NCBI GenBank assembly: GCA_027625915.1 | Contig: JANTQA010000032.1 | Location: 12,478,001 to 12,542,000 of the forward strand | Source of the DNA: Anaeramoeba flamelloides | Lineage: Eukaryota > Metamonada > Anaeramoebidae | Direction of reading: 5' to 3' | DNA length: 64,000 bases | Part shown: one piece after another, positions 1 through 12,912 of the stretch | Layout: each line of letters starts with the position of its first letter | Position numbering within the stretch: the stretch's first letter is position 1 | Notes under the pieces: model-generated | Told to the model about the DNA's origin: nothing | The model's input: the letters and a program-made list of their open reading frames with translations, nothing else | The model's database searches: none | Program-made: the position numbers and the translations under genes

Positions 1-1179
1 TAAATTTACACTCTTAAAAATATCCAATAAAATCTAGATTGTAAATTTTAATAAATATTATTTTTCTAATATATTGGAAATAAAAAAGTCGAATTTTAAT
101 AAGAAAAAATAATATAATTTTAATAATTTTGTATTTTGAATTAATTATATAATGATTGGTTTAAATAAGATATTATTAAATAAATTTATATTTTTTTTTT
201 TTGAAAATATCTTCGATGGTTATAATTTTTTTTTATCATTGTTTGAAAAAGGAAAAATAAAATAAAAAACTCATTTTTTGAGGGTGTTTTTTTTTTTTTT
301 GATATATTTAAGTTAATCCATTGAAAATGTTATGAATGGTTCTCATAAAATCCTTATTTTTGTTTAAAGGGGAAATTAAACCAATTTAATGTTTTTTTCA
401 ACTGATCAAAAAAAACTTTAATGAAACAAACAAATTTAATCATAAAAAAATTTTTTTTCATAATATTGACTAATAAAAGTCTTTTTTTCAAATTATATAT
501 TTTTTTGGCTTTTTATTTGACTTTTTTAAAAAAAATTATTTATTAATTGGTAATTTAAAGATAAAAAAATAATCTTTTATCGAATTCCAATAAAATTCAA
601 ACTTCAATTCAAGTATTGTATACTTTTTTGAGTAATTACAATCCTAAGAATATATTAATAGTATAATTTTTTTGTTCTATAATTTTAAATAAAGTCGGTA
701 TTGGGTCAAAGATGTATTATTAAATTATCATGGTGGTGATACTTTTCGCTGTATCCACGTTATTTAACATAAATAAATCCATGGTCTCTAGTTTTATATA
801 AAAAAATTGGCTTCATTGTCTAAAGGATTTTTCTGGCTACTGAGTTGATTTTAGTTAATATTCAGTAATTAATTTAAATCAAAACTTGATCAAGTGAAAA
901 AATATTTATTTAAACAAACTCCTATAATAATATATATTTAATTTCAGAATATTTTCAATTTTTTTGGTTTTTGAATTTTAACTTTTAATTTTTTTAAAAA
1001 GTTAAATTTAAATTTTAAACTTTTGAAAACTCTTTAAATCGATAATATTAATAAATTAGTTTCTCTAAATCGATTTCAACAAGAAATTTTATCTTTTTAA
1101 AGCTGTGGGTATGTTTTAACAAGTTTTATTGTCACTTTTTTATTCAAAATTGTATCATTAAAATGATTACTTTATCTAA
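1..1179. other. AT-rich spacer, no gene seen
   Basis: Very AT-rich sequence with many stops in all frames and several poly-T runs. I see no open frame with coding character and no clear repeat boundary here. Confidence 0.5.
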
Positions 1180-2130
1180 ATATATTAACATATGCTTTTC
1201 TAAATATCAGGTTTCATCTGTTGGTATAATAGATTTATATGCTAATAAAAAATGGTAACCAAGAAAATACAAATATTAATCAATAAAAAATAAACAAATA
1301 ATTCGTTAATATTGATCTTATCTGTGAAATTTGATGTAATTACTAATACTTTATTTGGTTTTATTCTAAATTCTTTATGAAAATAATTTTGTTTGAAATT
1401 TTAGTGTGAAAAAAATAATTTAGTTGTTATTTTCAAAGAATTCCCAAAATGAATTTTCAAATCCTATTTTAATATAATTCATCTAATTCTAATTTTGATT
1501 AAAAAATAGGATATTTTTAAATTACTGTTGAGAAATACAGTGATTTAATTTATTAATTTGTTATTATTTATTTTCCATAATAATCAAAAAGTTAAATAAT
1601 CATAAAACTTCATTTTTCTTTTGAGTTGAACTTTTTGTTTGGTATTTTTGAATTTCACATCCATTTATCGTATTTTTTGAAATTGTATTTTTTTTTTTTT
1701 TGGTTTTGTTTGATTTAAATATTGAAATTAGAATTTTAAAATTAAAATTATAAAAAAAAATATTTTTTAAAATAATAATAAATTGTAATGGTGCTAGAAA
1801 TCCAAGAAAAAGTCTTCTTTGCTTTCTTCTCAAAATTAAGAATACAAAGCAGAAAAATCGTAAATATAGTTTGATTAAATTTTCTTTTTTTTTAATTCCA
1901 ATTTAGATAAATTACTTTGAAAGTGTGTCCTATTTACTTGATATTCAATAAGAAAAGATATCTTTAAATTAAAAACCTTCTCGGGTCTATTTTTTAGTTT
2001 ATACTTTGATTAATTACATTACCATGAACAAGATTCTAGATACAAAGCCTTATTTAATAAAAAAAAATTAATCAAAAAAACTGTTCAAAAAATTCAAGAT
2101 TCCGACTTAAAATAACATAATAATTGTAGA
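1180..2130 (+). mobile_element. Diverged copy of the ~1.2 kb TTAA element
   Basis: The order of short motifs matches the better copies at 28.2-29.4 and 56.1-57.3 kb. These include a 'TTGATCTTATC' block followed by 'TTTGATGTAATTACT', then 'TTCTTTATG', 'CCAAAATGAATTT', 'TTCATCTAATTCTA', and later 'AATAATAATAAATTG' followed by 'AAATCCAAGAAAAA'. Termini are not recognisable, so the ends are approximate. It is the most decayed of the long copies. A minus-strand open frame at 1600-1833 overlies the same part of the repeat as open frames in two other copies. Confidence 0.5.
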
Positions 2131-2452
2131 TTGTATTTTAATTGATAACAATTTAGGTTTTTTGTAATTATTACAAATTTTGAAAGAAATTACAAGATCA
2201 AAATTCAACAACTTTCAATTTGAATATTTTTAGAATTTTATACTTATAAAAAAATTTAATTAAAAATGCTTTCTTCTTTTTGATTTTCATAAATACAGTT
2301 CCAAGTTTTTAAAGTTAACAAATATTTTTTTTTTTGTTAACTTTCCAAAAATTTAAAATAAAATTTAATGGTTGTCTTTTTTTAATTATTTTTTTGGGCC
2401 TTTTTAGGCTTTAAGTGGCTAGATTTGAACATTATTCATCTATAATCAGAGT

Positions 2453-2984
2453 AAACCCCAATTCAAAATTTTTAACACACCAAAATTCGATTTGTGAAAA
2501 AAAAAAATCTTATTTAATCACTTCTCGAAGATTTACCAAATTAGAACCATTCACTAATTGAAATTTTAACACCTTTTTATAAATTACAATACTCACAAAA
2601 CAAAAAATAAATAATTATCAATACAAATAAATCATGGGCATGTTAAAAATTTTGGAGAGAGCAAAACAAAAAAATAGATTAGTAAATTTGTTGAAATTCT
2701 ATTCGGAATATTGATCGATCAAAGGTTCGATACTACCAACTAATTTTATTTGAGTTCTTCTATTTGGAACAACTTGACTTTAACATAATATAAACCTTGT
2801 AGAAAAATTTTGATCCAACGAAGCAAATTATGTAATTCAAACAATGAAATGAAAATAAAAACTAAAAGATGAAAAAATGATTTTCATATTTTTCAAAAAT
2901 CAAAATTATCTCCACTTTCAATGAAATTGTATTATTGTGATTATTTGGAACGTTTTAGCTGTGTGGAAAATTTTGAATTTTAGT
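2453..2984. mobile_element. GATCGATCAA-family element, copy 1
   Basis: About 530 bp that recurs almost base for base, inverted, at 36656-37189. The ends read 'AACCCCAATTCAAAATTTTT' on the left and the related 'AAAATTTTGAATTTTAG' on the right, giving a short imperfect terminal inverted repeat. The core holds 'TTGATCGATCAA' near 2711. No coding frame is visible, so it is probably a non-autonomous DNA element. Identity to the 36.7 kb copy looks well above 85 percent by eye, which makes this pair the youngest of the family. Confidence 0.7.
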
Positions 2985-4820
2985 TTATTTTGCACTTGGT
3001 TGTAAATTTTATCAGTTAACTGGAGTTAAAGCAGCTTGAAAACAATATATTATAAAGTTTATTGTACCAATAAATTATTACATTTTTTAGTTATGAATAT
3101 TATGAAAAAATATCAATTCGGACTTTTTTAACTACTTTTCCAAAACTCAAAATAGAAACTCAATTTAATGGTATTAAAATATTTATTAGATTTTTTTAAA
3201 ACCCCATAATGTAAATATTTTCTGATTTTTTAATTGTAGAGATTAACTCAATAATCATCAATATAAAAAAAAACAAAAATAATCTAATAACTTTCTTTAT
3301 TGTATTAGTTTAAATAATAATATATTTCCAATATATCAGGAATAATTTATCAAAATTTTATATCGTGTTATTTTAGTTAAAAAAAAATCTAACTGCTGAT
3401 TATAATTCCCGATAGGTGATATGTTTAACTTCGCTTCAGAGTGAATTATAATCGACTTATTTTTGATAAATGGACAAAATTACCTGAGTTATTATATAGA
3501 AACAGGTTATTTAATACCAATAATTAAAATAAAATGCAAAACAACAAAAAAAATAAAATATATTTCCAATTTTATTCTGTAAAAATCATAACAAAAAATG
3601 TAAAAAAATATACTAATTTTTTTAATAATTTTGAAAAAATTTAACTCATACATAATTTACCAAAATCTATTTTAAATTACCAAAACTCATACAAATTTAT
3701 CAATTTGAGCATAAAATTTTAAACCGATATTTTTTATTATTAAAGTTTTTTAAAAACAAACAAATTGGATGAGTCAGATGATTAAAAGACTCTTTTAATT
3801 TTTAATTTATTTTCGAAAATTAATATAAGCTAAAATACTTGATCTAAATAAAATTTACTAATTTGATTTATCTTACAACTTTTCTAATTTTGATAAAAAT
3901 TAGAAACTCTCACCATCATCCTAAAAAGTTATTTTGAATAACAAAAAATAACAATTCAAAATTTAAAAAGAGCCAAAATTGAATCAGTAAGCAAGTGGCA
4001 AGAAGTTGATCTAAAGTATATACTAATTAAATCGTCTTTGTAGATATTTTATTTTTTATCATTTTTTTACATTTGCCCAGAAGAAAATGAAATCTATGTT
4101 AATTATTTATTTTTTTTAAAAAATCAACTTTTTAGCAACTAATCAAAAATTCACCACAAATTTAAGAATGATATTAAGCATCTTTGGAGTTTAAATATTG
4201 ATAACCCGATCTTTAAATTTCTGTCAAAATCATAATTTTTCAAAAATTCTTGGATTTTTTTACAAAGAAAATATATCATTTTAACTTATAAAAGATATAC
4301 AAATACTACTACTTGATGAATCCATTTTTCAGAGACATTTGAACCATTGACTTACTAAACTAATTAGAGTCAAACGAAACTTATTTTAATCTTAGACTTT
4401 TCCTTGGTAGAGTTAATCCCTTAAAAAACTTCATCTTGTCAAGTAAATTTGTAAAAAATAAAAAGTATACACAAAAGTGAATACTTGAAGACTTTCAGAC
4501 TAAAAGTTCCCAAAAGGTCTATCAAACATTTATATATATTGTGCTATTCTTGTTGGGTTTAAAGATTCTGCTCTTTAGTTTTTTAATTCTTTTTCTAAAT
4601 AGAGTAATTAACAATCTTTTGTTTTCGAGTTCTAAAATCCCATGTCACAAAAAAAATATTTTACAGTAAGATTCAAACTATTCAAATTTGAAAATGGGAA
4701 AATGTCCCTACTTTCTGAAATTAATTTGTTTTTTAGGTGTAATTTTTACAAGTTACCACAATCTGATATTATAGTAAATTTATAAGCATTCATTTTTTCT
4801 TTTTTTCAACAATCAAGATA
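2985..4820. other. AT-rich spacer, no gene seen
   Basis: No coding-like frame, RNA gene or clear repeat boundary found. A short imperfect palindrome around 3400-3460 is the only local structure noticed. Confidence 0.45.
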
Positions 4821-4841
4821 AATTAACTTTTGTATTCAAAA

Positions 4842-5135
4842 ATGTCTGAAGAACAACTTAAAAAAACAATCAAAGATTTAACAAACCGTTTAATCATTCT
4901 TGAGTCAAGACTTCGAACAACAGTTGTTACCGAAAATATCAATAAAGAACTTGAAACAAATAAAGATGAAATTTTGGAAAGAGCACTTAACAAACTGGAT
5001 ACCGAAGAACGTATCGAAATTGAAACACAACTTCAAGAAAAAAATAGATTACAGGAACGTGTTAACGAACTTGAAGAATTAAAAAAAAAATCAGATTATC
5101 GAATCGAGCACATGAAAAATTATTTTAAAAATTAA
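4842..5135 (+). CDS. Small coiled-coil protein, family not recognised
   Basis: Single-exon frame of 97 residues. The ATG at 4842 is chosen because the only in-frame alternative upstream is a TTG at 4830 and A-rich bases precede the ATG. The sequence is markedly less AT-rich than its surroundings and uses mixed codons, which supports a real gene. Nearly the whole protein is charged helix: residues 3-28 (EEQLKKTIKDL onward) and about 50-92 carry heptad spacing of Leu, Ile and Val, with a more polar link near residues 29-48. There is no signal peptide, membrane segment or catalytic motif. It ends in a basic-aromatic tail (HMKNYFKN). The size and two-helix shape resemble prefoldin-type or BLOC/dynein-regulator small coiled coils, but no signature decides between them. 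It is the only confident plus-strand protein gene in the window. Confidence 0.75.
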   Translation: MSEEQLKKTIKDLTNRLIILESRLRTTVVTENINKELETNKDEILERALNKLDTEERIEIETQLQEKNRLQERVNELEELKKKSDYRIEHMKNYFKN

Positions 5136-5789
5136 AGAAATTAATGCTTTATTGTTTTTTTCGATCAAATAAAAAAAAACGAAAAAAAAAAAAAAAACAC
5201 TTGAGGGATTTGTGTACAAGCATTTGAAGAAAGGTTATTGGATCAACCAAAAAATATTTCAAGTATTTGTTATGTTTTATTTCTTTTCATTAAATTCAAA
5301 TCAAAAAGAAAGCTGCCAATAATAATTAACACAAGCATTCTTCTTATCTAAAAAACTTATTTTGCTTTTTTATAAAAATGAAAAGATAAAAGAAAAAAAT
5401 AAAAAAAAAAAAAAAAGGCTTTACAAATTTACTTTTTAGGTTTCTTTGGTTTCTAATTATTTTTCCAAGTGTGGTTATTTTGATTGAAAGGATCTGGTTA
5501 TAAAAAACAAAAAAAGCAAATTCAACAAATTAAAAACAAAAACTTTTTCTCTTTCTTACAACAAATAATTTTTTCAGGTATCTTTTGAAGCATTTTGTTT
5601 TGTGGTCTTTTTAATTTTGGTTGTTAGTATTGATAGCCTTTCCTTACAAGAAGATCAAAATGTTCTGGTTTTTGTATTTTGAAATAAAAAATCGAGTAAC
5701 ACTTTTGAAATTTTCCAAATATATCCTTACTAAACCATTAGCCAATATTTTCCTCCCATTTATTTGATCAATCGGTTTTTGTATTATTG
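5136..5789. other. Spacer downstream of the coiled-coil gene
   Basis: Poly-A and poly-T runs and no coding frame. It begins with the probable 3' untranslated region of the coiled-coil gene and ends at the LINE 3' remnant. Confidence 0.4.
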
Positions 5790-6130
5790 AAGTGGTGTAA
5801 ATTACACTCTAATTGCTCTTATACTTTTATTTCCTTCCAGAAATTCAATCGTAAAAATCATATATATTACATTGTTGTTCATTAATAAAAATAATTTACA
5901 ACTGTCTTTGTTTAATATTAATTTATAAAGCTTTATTTCTTTTAATTTATTATCAAAAATTAATCTATCTTTTTCATAGAAAGGACATACCCATAAAAAA
6001 TGATCAATATTTTCTATTGTTTCTTTCGGTTTATACTTTGAACATAAAGGACAAAATTTTATTCGATATTTTTTTTTCACTTATTAATATCTTTTATGGC
6101 ATGATTAAATGTTCTGAATTTTTGAATTGT
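5790..6130 (-). mobile_element. LINE 3' remnant, type A copy 1 (zinc-knuckle end of the reverse-transcriptase protein)
   Basis: The minus-strand frame at 5802-6080 encodes the C-terminal zinc knuckle typical of non-LTR retrotransposon polyproteins. It has Cys-x2-Cys (KFCPLCSKY), then 'IENIDHFLWVCPFYEKDR' giving His-x4-Cys, and then about 45 residues to a stop. After the stop comes 'GTGTAATTTACAC', which is shared with the copies at 48.8 and 59.8 kb. Upstream of the knuckle the frame is interrupted and degraded, and nothing of the polymerase domain is recognisable. This is a 5'-truncated, dead copy. It is the only one of the three type A copies whose knuckle remains in one open frame. Confidence 0.7.
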
Positions 6131-6479
6131 TTTTGTTATTAAGGGTCTGACCAAAAAATTAATCTAATCTATTAAAGAGAGAATTTTAATGTGACTAAAT
6201 TCAGGACTTCCCATTCGAAGAGTTCCAAGGGTAGACATAGTCATTAGGTATATTTAAAAACGTAAGGAAGTTTTATGAGAATTTTAAAATTGTTGAACTT
6301 GACTTATAACTTGAATATTTTTGTATTTTTTAATAAAAAATGTTAATTTTTTGTTATTGTGAAATATTTTTGTTAAGTGTTGTCAAGTGTTGTAGAGTGC
6401 AATTGAGTGACGTTGTTTTTTTTTTAAATTTCAGAAAAGATAAGAAAATTTATTAAATTCCAATTATATTTCTTAAAAT
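6131..6479. other. Spacer with LINE-like scraps
   Basis: Bases 6275-6320 resemble sequence next to the second type A LINE remnant (about 49150-49195), which suggests that the LINE copy continues here across a later insertion. Nothing else was identified. Confidence 0.3.
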
Positions 6480-6800
6480 TCTTGCAAACCTAACGAGATG
6501 GTGACATAGAGTGCCTAGGTTTTTTTTATTTTTTAAGGTTTATTTGTTAAATCTATTAATTTTCGTTAGGTTTTTTTGAGTTTATTATTTATTTAGAAAA
6601 TCAATAGATTTTCGTTGGGTCTTTTTTACTTTTTGAAATAGACCGAAAATTTGAATAAATTTTCGGTTTATTTCAAAAATTAAAAAAAACCTAGAACACT
6701 TCACAAATAAACAGAAAAATCCAGAAGAACAATAACAATGCTTTTCTAGAATTTTAAAGAATTAAGTAAAAATTTTGATTTTTCTCTGTTCTTTTACATC
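6480..6800. mobile_element. Foldback-like palindromic element, copy 1
   Basis: A set of short direct and inverted units. 'TTTTCGTTAGGTTTTTTTGAG' type blocks are followed by 'AGAAAATCAATAGATTTTCG'. Next comes a long palindrome, 'TTTTTGAAATAGACCGAAAA' against 'TTTTCGGTTTATTTCAAAAA', and then 'AACCTAGAACACTTCA'. The same order of units occurs at 19.9-20.4 and 52.0-52.4 kb. No coding frame. The layout suits a foldback (hairpin-ended) DNA element. Confidence 0.6.
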
Positions 6801-9800
6801 CCTGGAAAAACTAACCAGATTTTTTTTAATTGTGGAAATAAACCGAGATTTTGGAAAAAAATATTTTGAATTTTGAAAAAAAAAATATAACCAACCACTT
6901 TAGTCCAAAATTTAAAGGAAATTGGTAAAATCAACAATATACCTCTATTCGTTTTATATTTTGAATAATATTAACAAACATTTAACTTTATTAATTCAAT
7001 AACTCATAATAATTATAAGTGGTATTTCTTTTTTGGGTCTTATTTAAATTTTTTGAAATCCGAACAGATTTTATTATTTGTTCCTTGGTTAAATTTTATA
7101 AATTTTTTTTCATAAATTTTTTGAATTTAATTTTTTTTTATTTGCTGGAATTAGCTCATTTTTTTTTTTTTTTACTGAAAAATTACTATATTTTATATTT
7201 TAAATTATGTTTTGTAAATTATTATTTGTATTTTTCTTTTTGTCGTGTTATTATCAGGAATATATAGATTAATACATGAATTTAAATAATTTATTGTTTT
7301 TAAATTAGGATATTTTCACATTTTAGATATTTTGAGGGTTTTTTCACGAAATTGGATTATATACTCAAAAAAATATTTCAAAACTAAAAAAAAATGGTTA
7401 ATTTTTCAATTTAAAAATTTTTAAATCCATAAAATCTTTTTATTTTTAAAATAATTGATATCTTATTATTTTTTTTTTTTTTTTTTGAAAAAAAAAAAAA
7501 ATAAAGCTGAAGACTTTTCATATGTACCTAGGAGTGCGTTTCTTTTCAAGTCCTCTAGTTTTTATAACATTAAGCAATTTTAGTTAATAAAACAATAAAA
7601 ATATTGGTATTTCTTGATTACTGAAAAGTTTTTCAATTTTCAAAATTATATTTATTCTTCAATCATTATTCTTCTAGTATTATATTGTTTTATTTTGTTT
7701 TTTATTTTTTCTATCAAATTTCTTGGCTTTTTTAAACAAAAAAATTCTAACTTGTAGAGATATGAGAAAATTTTAAGCGTTTTTGGGTAAAGTATAAATT
7801 TATGAAAAAAAAAGTCAAATATTTAGGAATCTATTTTTGCACATGTTTTTCGTGGCTATAGTAGATATAAGAGTAAATGGATACTATAATTTACATGTGG
7901 TTATTTCAAGTAGGTATTATATTTTTTTTAAATAATAATATTTTTTAATATTTGGTATAATTTTATTAATATAAGCATTTATAGTTTAATTTTTCTTAGT
8001 CAAAAAATTAAAAATGTAAAAACAATAGGTTAAGTGGGTAGCTATCATTAATTCAAAATTTACACTATTTAATCTTTTGAAAGAAGATTAGAATAATAAT
8101 TTTTTTTTAACTTTGGATGTGTATAGTTGGATTTTTAATATTCAAAGTGATTGTTAAAAAAAATTATTGATTTGTATTTCACAAGTAAAAATAAATACCA
8201 CAATAGAAAGTTAAGTTGATTTCTAATTTACTTTGTAGAATATGAAATGGTTTAACTTTTGTTCTTATCTTAATATTCTATTGTGATATTTTATTATATT
8301 TTTGAAAAAAAATCTAATAAATTATTTTTAAACAAAGGACTTTAAATAATAAAAACGAAACAAAACCAAAACAAAAAAATCAAGAAAGTTTTTACATTCA
8401 ATTAAAAAAAAAAATAAAAAAAAAGGTGAAATTGTTGACTTCAGGTAAAAAACTCTTATTTTAATTGAAATTACTCTAAATTTTAAAAGGAACAATATTT
8501 ACTTTAATCAATAAAAAAAGAAATAATAAACATTCTTAAGATCTTTTATTTTAAATTAAACTTTATTTGTGAAAGGTTTTAAATTTAAAATGTTGTTTTC
8601 AAAATAGATTCTAAAAATCGATTGTTTTAATTAAATTGTGTTAAAAATAATGTTATTAACTTAATTATTTCAATTATTCCGTATATTTTTAAATATTATT
8701 AAATCTAATATGATAATAAGTTGGATTTAGGATATTCCAAAAATATTAAGCATTGTCTTTACAAATTTCCAATTAAACTACTAAACAGGTATCAAACCAC
8801 AAAAAAAAAGCTTTTAAGCTGATCACGGGTTTAATTTCTCTCTTTTATTTCATTTTTCAAAATTAATTGTTTTCTTTGAAAATCGTTGTATGACCAAATT
8901 ATTATTTTTTCTAATTTTAATATATTTAAAATTACTTGTAAAGTTACGTAGTAAGAAATTCGAATTAATTTTTAACACTGGTATGAAGATCAAAATCATG
9001 ATTTGCAATTTCCTCTTATAAAATAGAATCTCATAATTCTAAATAATTTAAACATTTTTTAAGTTGATTAGGAATTGAAATAAAAATGCCTAATTTTAAA
9101 TTTTGTTCCTTGAAAAGGATAATTGTTATGAAATTCAGTGTATTTTTTTAAAAAGGTACAAAATAATGAATTTTATAGATTGAAAGGTAATAGAAATAGT
9201 TTTTTTTTTTTGGTTTTATTGTTCTGATATATTTTGTTAAATTATTTGGTTGAAGTTTTATAAATATTATAATAAAAAGTTTCAATAAATACTAGTTTAA
9301 TGCTTCTAAAATTAGTAAGTATTTTAATTTATTAAAATTCACAAAAAATATCTAGAAAATATTATGGCGCTTTTTTCAGATAAAAAAAAAATGTGATTTA
9401 TGATTTTATTAATGATAAATAAGTTACTAAAAAATTACAATTAAGGTAAAAAAATAATTTAATTAATTAATTGATTTTTTTTAAATAATATTAAAATATT
9501 ATTATTAAATAAAATGGAATATTTGGTAAAATTTTGACACAATTAATGAAAATTTTATATAAGAAATACAATAAAACCTGAAATTCTCTTTTCTAAAATA
9601 GAATTTTGAAAGAACGTCATTATTATAATTATTTTTTGAGAATATCTAGAAAATTTAGATTTGGGGAATTTTGGGTGATGTGGTTATAATCAAATAAATA
9701 ACAAGTATTATATAAATATAATATGAAAAAAAAAAAAGTGAAAGGGTTTAATCTTATATCTTAGTAAAGAATATCATAAAAAAATTAAAGAAAATTTCTC

Positions 9801-11620
9801 CAAATTTTTTTTTTTTAGAATATTTTCTCTAATTTTTTTATTGCCAATATTCCCAAAATTAAAGTATTATATTTTTTTTTTTTTAGATTATTCTGGAATC
9901 TTACAATTACGTGTGCCAATAAACATTTTAATAAACTATTACGTGTTTCGATGCCAGTTTTTTTTATGGTACCGCTACACTCTTAAAAAATCTGGAAAAA
10001 ATTTTCTAAAATAATTGTTAAGTAAACCGTTTCGAAAGGAATTTTATTGTTTGTTGAAATAATACTTTTGAGACTGATTTAATGTAATTTTTTCGAAGTT
10101 GAAGAACTCCACCTTTACAATCATTTCCAATTTGCTTTTCAAAATAAAAAAACCAGATTACAATGTTCCTGTAGCTGAAGTATTTTGAATATACTCCCAC
10201 CAAGTGACTTTTTTAAATGGAATAATGTGTAATATTGGTAATAACAAACCATTTTCCAGTAAAAGGGATCCAATTGTATAGAGTGAATTAAACATATTTT
10301 TATAGCTTTTGAATGTATAGAAAAACTAAAAAAATAATTTTAGAGACATGAAAATTGAAATAATGTTTTAATATTTTTGCTTTTCAAACTTTCATTTGTT
10401 ACTATTTTTCGGTTTTTTATTAATAGCTTATTCATTTATAATTTTTAAATTTTTATTGTAAAATCTAGAGTAAATCCATTAAAATGTATTATTCTAAGGT
10501 TATTGAAACTGTGAAAATGATTGTAGGGAAATTAATTTTAATTTCTATTAGGATTCACATCATATCTTCATTTGAAGAGCAAAATGAACAGTGTTTTTTT
10601 TCATAATAGTGGCCATAAGAATTTGATTTTTTCAATTTTTAAGAATGATATAATTAATTCTGAGATTAAATTCATACAGAATTCACGGATTATTCTTTGA
10701 TGTGTATTATTCTACTTATTTATTATTTTTCTTCAAAGTTCAGTTATAAAAAAAAATAATGAATATTGTGAAATCTTTTGTTCACCAATGACAGTAATAG
10801 TATCTTTTTTTCACTAAATAACAGTCAACAAGTGATCAAAATTTCGTTTAATTATAGGTTTTAACAAAAAAATATATATATATATATATATAAATATAAT
10901 TCCTTACTGAAGGCTATTTGAATGTGGAAATATCTCTAATTATTTTTTATATTATTAATTTAGAGTATTTTAGTGTTGTATTTTTTTTTTCCAAAAACTG
11001 TCTGGTGATTTATTTGTAGAATAATAAGAAAAAAACAATAAACAAAAGTTTTTCTTTCGAAAAAAAAAAGAAAAAAAAAATATTAAATAATGTATTATAT
11101 TTATTTTTACAGAAGCGAGATAAAAAACATCAATACATTTCCCAAAAATGAATCTAATAAAGTATATCAACTATGTTTAGAATATTTTTGAAAAATTTTT
11201 TTAATCAATATTTTTTTCTCACACTTTGTTAAAATGGTACTATTAATTTAGTTTGTAATCTATGATTTCTGATCAACGATAAAAATACATAGCTTTATTT
11301 TCAAATTAATAAAAAAAATAAATTTTAGATCAAAGTTTAATATGAAACAGTTGGGTTTAATAAAAAAATTTTTCATTTTCGATCTGATGGTGAAGAATTT
11401 GTGTTTTTTCCTCAAATTAGATTTAAAAAATTTGTTTGAAAATTTTTCTTCTTTGCTTTTTCTTCCTTTTTGGTCGTTCTTATCCAGTTCTAAATTATTA
11501 TTTTTTTTTATTTTTCACTTGCGAAAAATGGGAAATTATTCTTCCCATACAAATAAATCAATCAAGAAAAAATTGTTTTGGGAAGATAATTTAATCCATA
11601 ACTTTTTAAGATATTCTTTT
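6801..11620. other. Long AT-rich spacer, no gene seen
   Basis: Nearly 5 kb without a convincing gene. Open frames here (for example 7019-7267 plus, 10018-10203 minus, 10970-11170 minus) are Phe/Lys/Ile-rich or lack an ATG, as expected of random AT-rich DNA. A short (TA)n run lies at about 10870-10892. A frame at 11342-11767 (+) partly overlaps the 329-residue gene on the other strand and is probably its shadow. Confidence 0.45.
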
Positions 11621-12610
11621 CTACAAGTTGAAAAAATTATTCTTCAAAAGGTTATTATCATTTATGCTACTATTGTTGTTTGTCTGTTGGTAATTTATTG
11701 TACTTTCTGGAAAGACATTTTGGGTGTTTGTAGGCTGAAGAATAGTATTTTGAAAAAGGTAATTTGATCTCGATTTTTTATGTATTTGCGAAAGTTCACA
11801 TAGCATATGAAGAGGGGACTTGATCGAGATGTATTTCTCTTCTTGAAGAGAATAAATTTGGCCAATGTATTTGTGATCTCTTTTCCTTGGAATCGGTGAA
11901 AACTTTAGAATAGTATTGGTAATTTCGTTATTTTGGGGAATCTCGGATCTTGTGCCAAGAATATTCAGGTTTTGGTTAAATGCGAAACGATTGTCACCAT
12001 TATTTCTCAAGTGTGTACCAGAGTTAATTTGTACTTTTTTGTGATCTGGTTTATTCTTCTGGCTGCGTGCTTTCGCCTTAAATTTGATTTTTTTCGCTTT
12101 TGTTGATTTATTTTCCTCAATTTTCGATTTGATCCTAATTATTTTTTTTTTTTTTTTCAGCCTTTGCTTTTTTGTTTCGGTTTTCTTATTCTTTGAGATT
12201 TCCTCGTCTTCAGTTTTCCCGAAGATTAAAAAGTCTCTCGAATAAGGACTAATATTGTGCAATGAATAATTTCTTACAAAAAAATTTGATAATCCTCTTT
12301 CAAGTGATCGCCGCGAAACACCAGTTAAAATGGCTAGTTTTGTCAGAGAATTACGGACAATTGTTATTTTCTTTGGGTTTGGTTTTGATATTTGACTCTG
12401 CTCCTGTTTTTGGCTTGTTCCTATGCTTTTATTTTTCTTGAGCAATTGCTTATTTAATTTTTTTCGCTCTTTCAAGTTCACCAGATCTTCCAATTCGATG
12501 CCTTGTATTGCATTCGGAAAAACTTCGACAAAGAGAATGAGCCGATCATTCATTGATCTGATTTTTCGAAATTTGTTGGCCAACAGATTGGTAGTCTCAC
12601 TTTTTTTCAT
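11621..12610 (-). CDS. Lys/Asn-rich orphan protein, 329 residues, probably nuclear
   Basis: Uninterrupted frame from the ATG at 12610 to TAG at 11621. An in-frame TTG six bases upstream is not preferred. Residues 1-60 form a predicted helical, Leu-rich start (IQGIELEDLVNLKERKKLNK). Residues about 83-110 (ITIVRNSLTKLAILTGVSRR then SLERGLSNFF) have the spacing of a helix-turn-helix, but no named family is recognised. Residues about 140-195 are a strongly basic Lys-rich stretch with several nuclear-localisation-type clusters (RLKKKKK, KAKKIKFKAKARSQKNK). The C-terminal 60 residues are Asn/Gln/Thr/Ser-rich low complexity (TNTQN, QQTNNNSS). Base composition is clearly richer in G+C than the flanks, which supports coding. 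A DNA- or RNA-binding role is inference from charge only. Confidence 0.65.
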   Translation of the reverse strand: MKKSETTNLLANKFRKIRSMNDRLILFVEVFPNAIQGIELEDLVNLKERKKLNKQLLKKNKSIGTSQKQEQSQISKPNPKKITIVRNSLTKLAILTGVSRRSLERGLSNFFVRNYSLHNISPYSRDFLIFGKTEDEEISKNKKTETKKQRLKKKKKIIRIKSKIEENKSTKAKKIKFKAKARSQKNKPDHKKVQINSGTHLRNNGDNRFAFNQNLNILGTRSEIPQNNEITNTILKFSPIPRKRDHKYIGQIYSLQEEKYISIKSPLHMLCELSQIHKKSRSNYLFQNTILQPTNTQNVFPESTINYQQTNNNSSINDNNLLKNNFFNL

Positions 12611-12912
12611 TAGCAAAGTGTAATTGTATACTTTACAAATTTATTAAAAATGTGTAAAAATAAAAAATTATTTTTTTCAAAAAAAATTTTTCGAAAAAAA
12701 AATCTGTTTTTTGGAAAGTTCCTGAGAATTCAGGATTTTCAGACGAAAGTTGCCTGTTTTGTGTTTTTTAGAACCCCAACAGCATGAAATATTTGGTTTT
12801 CATTATTTTTCTGTTTTTCCAAAGAATATTTGACCAAATAGAGGAACCCAAATTGTCAGTGTTTTTACGATTCGGAGTTTTGTTCTCATTTATAAAAATA
12901 ATCTTGTTATAC
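12611..12912. other. Upstream region of the orphan gene
   Basis: Intergenic; contains the presumed promoter of the minus-strand 329-residue gene. No consensus element recognised. Confidence 0.35.

Noticed and set aside
7019-7267. Hydrophobic 82-codon frame resembling a membrane protein
   Set aside because: Phe/Leu/Tyr content follows from T-rich sequence; no family signature and no ATG context.
10018-10203. Minus-strand 61-codon frame (MVGVYSKYF)
   Set aside because: Begins at TTG with no ATG and has no recognisable domain; too weak to call.
11342-11767. Plus-strand 141-codon frame
   Set aside because: Phe/Leu/Lys-rich and partly opposite the 329-residue gene; composition explains it.
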